A DNA stretch of 64,000 nt. Source: Pseudomonas paralactis (lineage in GTDB: Bacteria; Pseudomonadota; Gammaproteobacteria; Pseudomonadales; Pseudomonadaceae). Below the pieces are notes generated by a model that made no database searches, was not told where the DNA came from, and saw nothing but the letters and a program-made list of their open reading frames with translations. Positions within the stretch are counted from its first letter, which is position 1; the number at the start of each line of letters is the position of its first letter. The position numbers and the translations under genes are program-made. Positions 60,844 through 64,000 of the stretch are shown here, piece after piece. The DNA is taken from contig NZ_JYLN01000005.1 of assembly GCF_001439735.1 (NCBI RefSeq), positions 248,001 to 312,000 on the forward strand. Reading direction: 5' to 3'.

Positions 60844-62369
60844 CCGATTCAACCACTCCTGTAGGAGCGAGCTTGCTCGCGAAAAAAGCCCAGATGCCGC
60901 GCTCATCCAGAATGAACGCATTATCGTTGACGGCCTTCGCGAGCAAGCTCGCTCCTACAGTGGGCCTGGCCCTGTTGCTCAGCGCCTGCGCCATTGGCCC
61001 TGACTACAAACGCCCGGACGTCATCGAGCCGGTGCAGTTCAAGGAGGCCCAGGGCTGGCGCCAGGCCAACCCCAGCGATTCCCTGGCCCGTGGCGCCTGG
61101 TGGGAGCTGTATGGCGACCGCCAACTCAATGGGCTGGTAGAGCGCCTCAACACCTCCAACCAGACCGTCGCCCAGGCCGAAGCACGCTTTCGCCAGGCCC
61201 AGGCCCTGGTGCGCAGCTCCCGCGGGGCGTTTTACCCCAGTGTCGACCTGAGCGTTGGCAAAACCCGCGCCAGCCAGGGCACCGGCAGCAGCAGCGCCAG
61301 CCTCAGCAGCTCCAGCAGTGGTATTCGCGACACCCTCAATGCGCAGTTGGGCGTGAGTTGGGAAGCCGATATCTGGGGCAAGTTACGCCGCGGGCTGGAG
61401 GCCAATGAAGCCAGCGCCGAGGCCAGCTCGGCGGATCTGGCTGCGATGCGCCTGAGCCAGCAGTCGGAACTGGTGCAGAGCTACCTGCAACTGCGGGTCA
61501 TGGACGAACAGACGCGCCTGTTGCAGGCCACTCTGGATACCTACCAGCGTTCATTGAAAATGACCGAAAACCAGTACCGCGCCGGTGTGGCCGGCAAGGA
61601 TGCCATTGCCCAGGCGCAAACCCAGCTCAAGACCACCCAGGCCAGCCTGATCGACTTGATCTGGCAACGCGCCCAGCTGGAAAACGCCATTGCCGTGCTG
61701 ATCGGCGAAGCCCCGGCCAACTTCAATCTGGCTGTCAGCAATGATATTCCGGCGTTGCCGCAGATACCGGTGAGCCTGCCGTCCCAGTTGCTGGAACGTC
61801 GCCCCGATATTGCCTCGGCCGAACGCTCGGTGATTGCCGCCAACGCCAATATCGGCGTGGCCAAGGCAGCTTATTACCCGGACCTCAGCCTGAGCCTGCA
61901 GGGCGGTTATTCCAGCAGCACTTATGAAGATTGGATCAGCCTGCCTAACCGCTTCTGGTCGGTAGGGCCGAAACTGGCGATGACCCTGTTCGATGGCGGC
62001 CAGCGCTCGGCGGAAGTCGACCGCACCGTGGCCAGCTATGACGAGACCGTGGCCAAGTACCGCCAGACTGTGCTGGATGGGTTCCGTGAAGTGGAAAACT
62101 ACATGGTCCAGCTCAAGGTCCTGGCGGACGAGGCTGTGGTCAGCAATGAAGCACTGGAGTCGGCGCGCGAGTCGTTGCGCTTGACCGAGAACCAGTACAA
62201 AGCGGGGTTGATCGCTTACCTGGATGTGGTGACTGTGCAGGCGACGGCCCTGAGTAACGAGCGCACCGTATTGACCTTGTTGCAGTCGCGGTTGGTGGCG
62301 AGTGTGCAGTTGATTGCGGCGTTGGGTGGTGGCTGGGACGGCCAGACCTCTCTGGCTGAAAAGGAGTAA
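60840..62369 (+). CDS. opmB: Outer membrane efflux lipoprotein OpmB with a REP-encoded N-terminus
   Basis: A 509-residue TolC/OprM-family channel completing MuxABC-OpmB. The mature part begins at Cys50 in LLSAC (then AIGPDYKRPDV) and has the duplicated helical barrel (SWEADIWGKLRRGLEANEAS; ERRPDIASAERSVIAANANIG). Most of the N-terminal 40 residues (VGASLLAKKAQ ... FASKLAPT) are encoded by a REP doublet that has entered the signal-peptide region, leaving VGLALLLSAC as the native hydrophobic core. Translation can start at 60840 (coupled to muxC) or at an in-frame ATG at 60912 that gives a 26-residue lipoprotein signal. Confidence 0.9.
   Translation: MTDSTTPVGASLLAKKAQMPRSSRMNALSLTAFASKLAPTVGLALLLSACAIGPDYKRPDVIEPVQFKEAQGWRQANPSDSLARGAWWELYGDRQLNGLVERLNTSNQTVAQAEARFRQAQALVRSSRGAFYPSVDLSVGKTRASQGTGSSSASLSSSSSGIRDTLNAQLGVSWEADIWGKLRRGLEANEASAEASSADLAAMRLSQQSELVQSYLQLRVMDEQTRLLQATLDTYQRSLKMTENQYRAGVAGKDAIAQAQTQLKTTQASLIDLIWQRAQLENAIAVLIGEAPANFNLAVSNDIPALPQIPVSLPSQLLERRPDIASAERSVIAANANIGVAKAAYYPDLSLSLQGGYSSSTYEDWISLPNRFWSVGPKLAMTLFDGGQRSAEVDRTVASYDETVAKYRQTVLDGFREVENYMVQLKVLADEAVVSNEALESARESLRLTENQYKAGLIAYLDVVTVQATALSNERTVLTLLQSRLVASVQLIAALGGGWDGQTSLAEKE
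60859..60960. repeat. REP doublet (family A) inside opmB
   Basis: Inverted TGTAGGAGCGAGCTTGCTCG arms with core TTATCGTTGACGGCC; it is oriented opposite to the units at 28942 and 27301. It lies wholly inside the opmB frame and keeps it open. Confidence 0.93.
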
Positions 62370-62448
62370 CCGGATGCGCCGCGCATCCTGGGGGAGCAAG
62401 ATCAACTGTGTGGGCTTGCCCCAATGCCAGTCAGTTAAGCACAGTACC

Positions 62449-62539
62449 CTGTGGGAGCTGGCTTGCCTGCGATAGCGTTAGTGCAGTAGTAGTTGCGGTG
62501 ACTGACACACCGCCTTCGCGGGCAAGCCCGCTCCCACAG
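62449..62539. repeat. REP doublet (family B)
   Basis: Arms TGTGGGAGCTGGCTTGCCTG and GCGGGCAAGCCCGCTCCCAC, the right arm being a variant. It lies in the 364-bp gap (62370-62733) between opmB and the MHYT gene, which holds no gene I can support. Confidence 0.88.
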
Positions 62540-62733
62540 GGGATCTGCGCAGGCCACATTTTGATGTTCATGACGTCGTTGAAAACAGCCTGGCGAAGCC
62601 ATCCGATTGACGCCAAAAACTCACTAATGGCCAACTGATTAATTAATCACCTGCCTAAGATTCATTCTCGCTACAATCGCCCGCTTTACCACCCGGCATG
62701 GGTTTTTACGCCCTGTAGCCTGCGAGAAGCCCC

Positions 62734-64000
62734 ATGTTGATCGGTAGCTATTCAACCTCCCTCGTCGTGATTTCCCTGTGCGTCGCGATGCTGGCGTCCT
62801 ACACCGCGTTGGACATGGCCGGGCGAATCGCTACCGCCAAGGGGCGTGCCGTTTACCTATGGATCGCCGGCGGTGCAGGGGCGATGGGCGTGGGTATCTG
62901 GTCCATGCACTTTATCGGCATGTTGGCGCTGCGGCTGCCGTTTGCCCTGGGGTTTGACCTGGGCATTACCGCGTTGTCGTTGCTGATCGCCGTGTTGTCC
63001 AGTGGCTTTGCCTTATGGCTGGTCAGCCAGCCACGCCTGCCGGCCTGGCAACTGGCGTTCGGCGCGCTGGTGATGGGCGCCGGTATCGCCAGCATGCATT
63101 ACACCGGCATGGCGGCGATGCGCATGACCCCCGGCATCGACTACGACCCCACGTTGTTCGGCGCTTCGTTGTTGATCGCAGTGGTGGCCTCCGGCGCTGC
63201 GCTGTGGATCGCCTTCAACCTGCGCCGCAATACGCCCTACGTGCGCCTGGCGCGGGGTGGGGCGGCGGTGGTGATGGGCGTGGCCATCGTCGGTATGCAT
63301 TACACCGGCATGGCCGCGGCGCAGTTTGCCGATGACAGTTTCTGCGGTGCCGCCCTGACGGGCTTGAGCGGCAAGGGCCTGGATAACCTGGTTCTGGTGA
63401 CTTCCCTGGCAGTGTTGGTCATCGCCTTGTTGACCTCTTTGCTGGATGCCCGCCTGGAAGCACGCACGGCGGTGCTCGCCGACTCCTTGACCCTGGCCAA
63501 CCAGGAACTGACCCACCTGGCCCTGCACGATATGCTTACAGGCTTGCCCAATCGCACGCTGTTGGCCGATCGCATTCAACAAGGCATTCAGGCGGTGTAC
63601 GAACAGGGCGGGTGCTTTGCACTGATGTTTATCGACCTGGACGGCTTCAAACCGGTCAACGACGCCTTTGGCCATCACATGGGCGACCAACTGCTGCGCG
63701 AAGTGGGCTTGCGTTTGCGCGAAGACTTGCGCAGCCAGGACACCCTGGCCCGTATCGGCGGCGACGAGTTCGTGTTGCTCGTGCAGTTGACCCAACCGGA
63801 CGATGCCATGGGCCTGGCCGAGCGTCAGGTCGGCCTGATCAACCGCGCTTTCACGGTGGCCGAGCATGAGCTGAAAATCTCCGCCAGTATCGGTATCGCC
63901 ATGTTCCCGGGCAACGGCAACAACCCCCAGGAACTGTTGATGAACGCCGACGCGGCGATGTATCACGCCAAGGGCATGGGCAAGAACGGCTATAGCTTCT
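62734..64000 (+). CDS. MHYT-GGDEF(-EAL) cyclic-di-GMP signalling protein (partial)
   Basis: The first 422 codons are present; the gene runs off the right edge. The N-terminal membrane domain has seven predicted helices and three MHYT-type motifs (SMHFIGM, SMHYTGMAA, GMHYTGMAA), thought to bind copper and sense oxygen, CO or NO. A GGDEF domain follows (about 270 onward) with an intact catalytic GGDEF at residues 342-346. An EAL domain probably follows outside the window, as in related proteins. A dual-function regulator of biofilm or motility is likely. Confidence 0.9.
   Translation, partial: MLIGSYSTSLVVISLCVAMLASYTALDMAGRIATAKGRAVYLWIAGGAGAMGVGIWSMHFIGMLALRLPFALGFDLGITALSLLIAVLSSGFALWLVSQPRLPAWQLAFGALVMGAGIASMHYTGMAAMRMTPGIDYDPTLFGASLLIAVVASGAALWIAFNLRRNTPYVRLARGGAAVVMGVAIVGMHYTGMAAAQFADDSFCGAALTGLSGKGLDNLVLVTSLAVLVIALLTSLLDARLEARTAVLADSLTLANQELTHLALHDMLTGLPNRTLLADRIQQGIQAVYEQGGCFALMFIDLDGFKPVNDAFGHHMGDQLLREVGLRLREDLRSQDTLARIGGDEFVLLVQLTQPDDAMGLAERQVGLINRAFTVAEHELKISASIGIAMFPGNGNNPQELLMNADAAMYHAKGMGKNGYSF

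Overview
The window looks like chromosomal DNA of a fluorescent pseudomonad of the Pseudomonas fluorescens group. The evidence is the GC-rich coding sequence, a kgu 2-ketogluconate cluster with its PtxS regulator, an intact mtlEFGKDYZ mannitol operon, sfnG, DUF1652 and a DUF6124-like gene, a muxABC-opmB efflux operon, and ten paired REP units of three families plus one degenerate fragment. All functional calls rest on reading the sequence; no database search was run.

Layout. 1-7.0 kb: a partial lipoprotein, an NCS2 purine/xanthine-type permease, and ptxS-kguE-kguK-kguT-kguD with two perfect PtxS operators. 7.0-13.9 kb: an accessory block with two tandem Ig-like/beta-rich proteins, a pertactin-type autotransporter and a small beta-rich protein. 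14-25.8 kb: LysE exporter with AraC regulator, DUF1345 protein, an RND pump (permease and adaptor, no outer membrane channel) divergent from an RstAB-like two-component system, an ECF sigma/anti-sigma pair with a DUF3455 protein, and a TSUP permease. 25.8-29 kb: sfnG with a sigma54-type promoter, a methionine aminopeptidase coupled to a ParD-like protein, and DUF1652. 29-37.7 kb: the mtl operon (ABC import, mannitol to fructose oxidation, two sugar kinases).

37.7-49.5 kb: an island between mtlE and its regulator mtlR, which are neighbours in the described P. fluorescens locus. It holds a DUF6124-like gene with a structured leader, a tandem PAAR/S-type-pyocin toxin with a DUF6392-type immunity gene, then a lower-GC, leftward block: a SIR2-family 1273-residue protein, an HNH nuclease, a PLD nuclease and a PD-(D/E)XK nuclease. 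This block is flanked by two direct, diverged copies of one module: DUF6392 3' end, hairpin, mtlR 3' end. I infer an anti-phage island set beside a polymorphic-toxin cassette. The three-nuclease operon is the best candidate for an undescribed system.

49.5-64 kb: mtlR, a glycosyltransferase, a small beta-rich protein, thiol peroxidase, muxABC-opmB and a truncated MHYT-GGDEF protein.

Two wider signals stand out. Three unrelated-looking orphan genes (starts at 7222, 13816 and 52018) share a 16-bp dyad of form CTGT-N8-ACAG lying 93-95 bp before the start codon. And REP units have entered coding sequence: they form the N-terminus of the OpmB lipoprotein and the C-terminal tails of SfnG and PtxS, and supply the stop codon of mtlZ.
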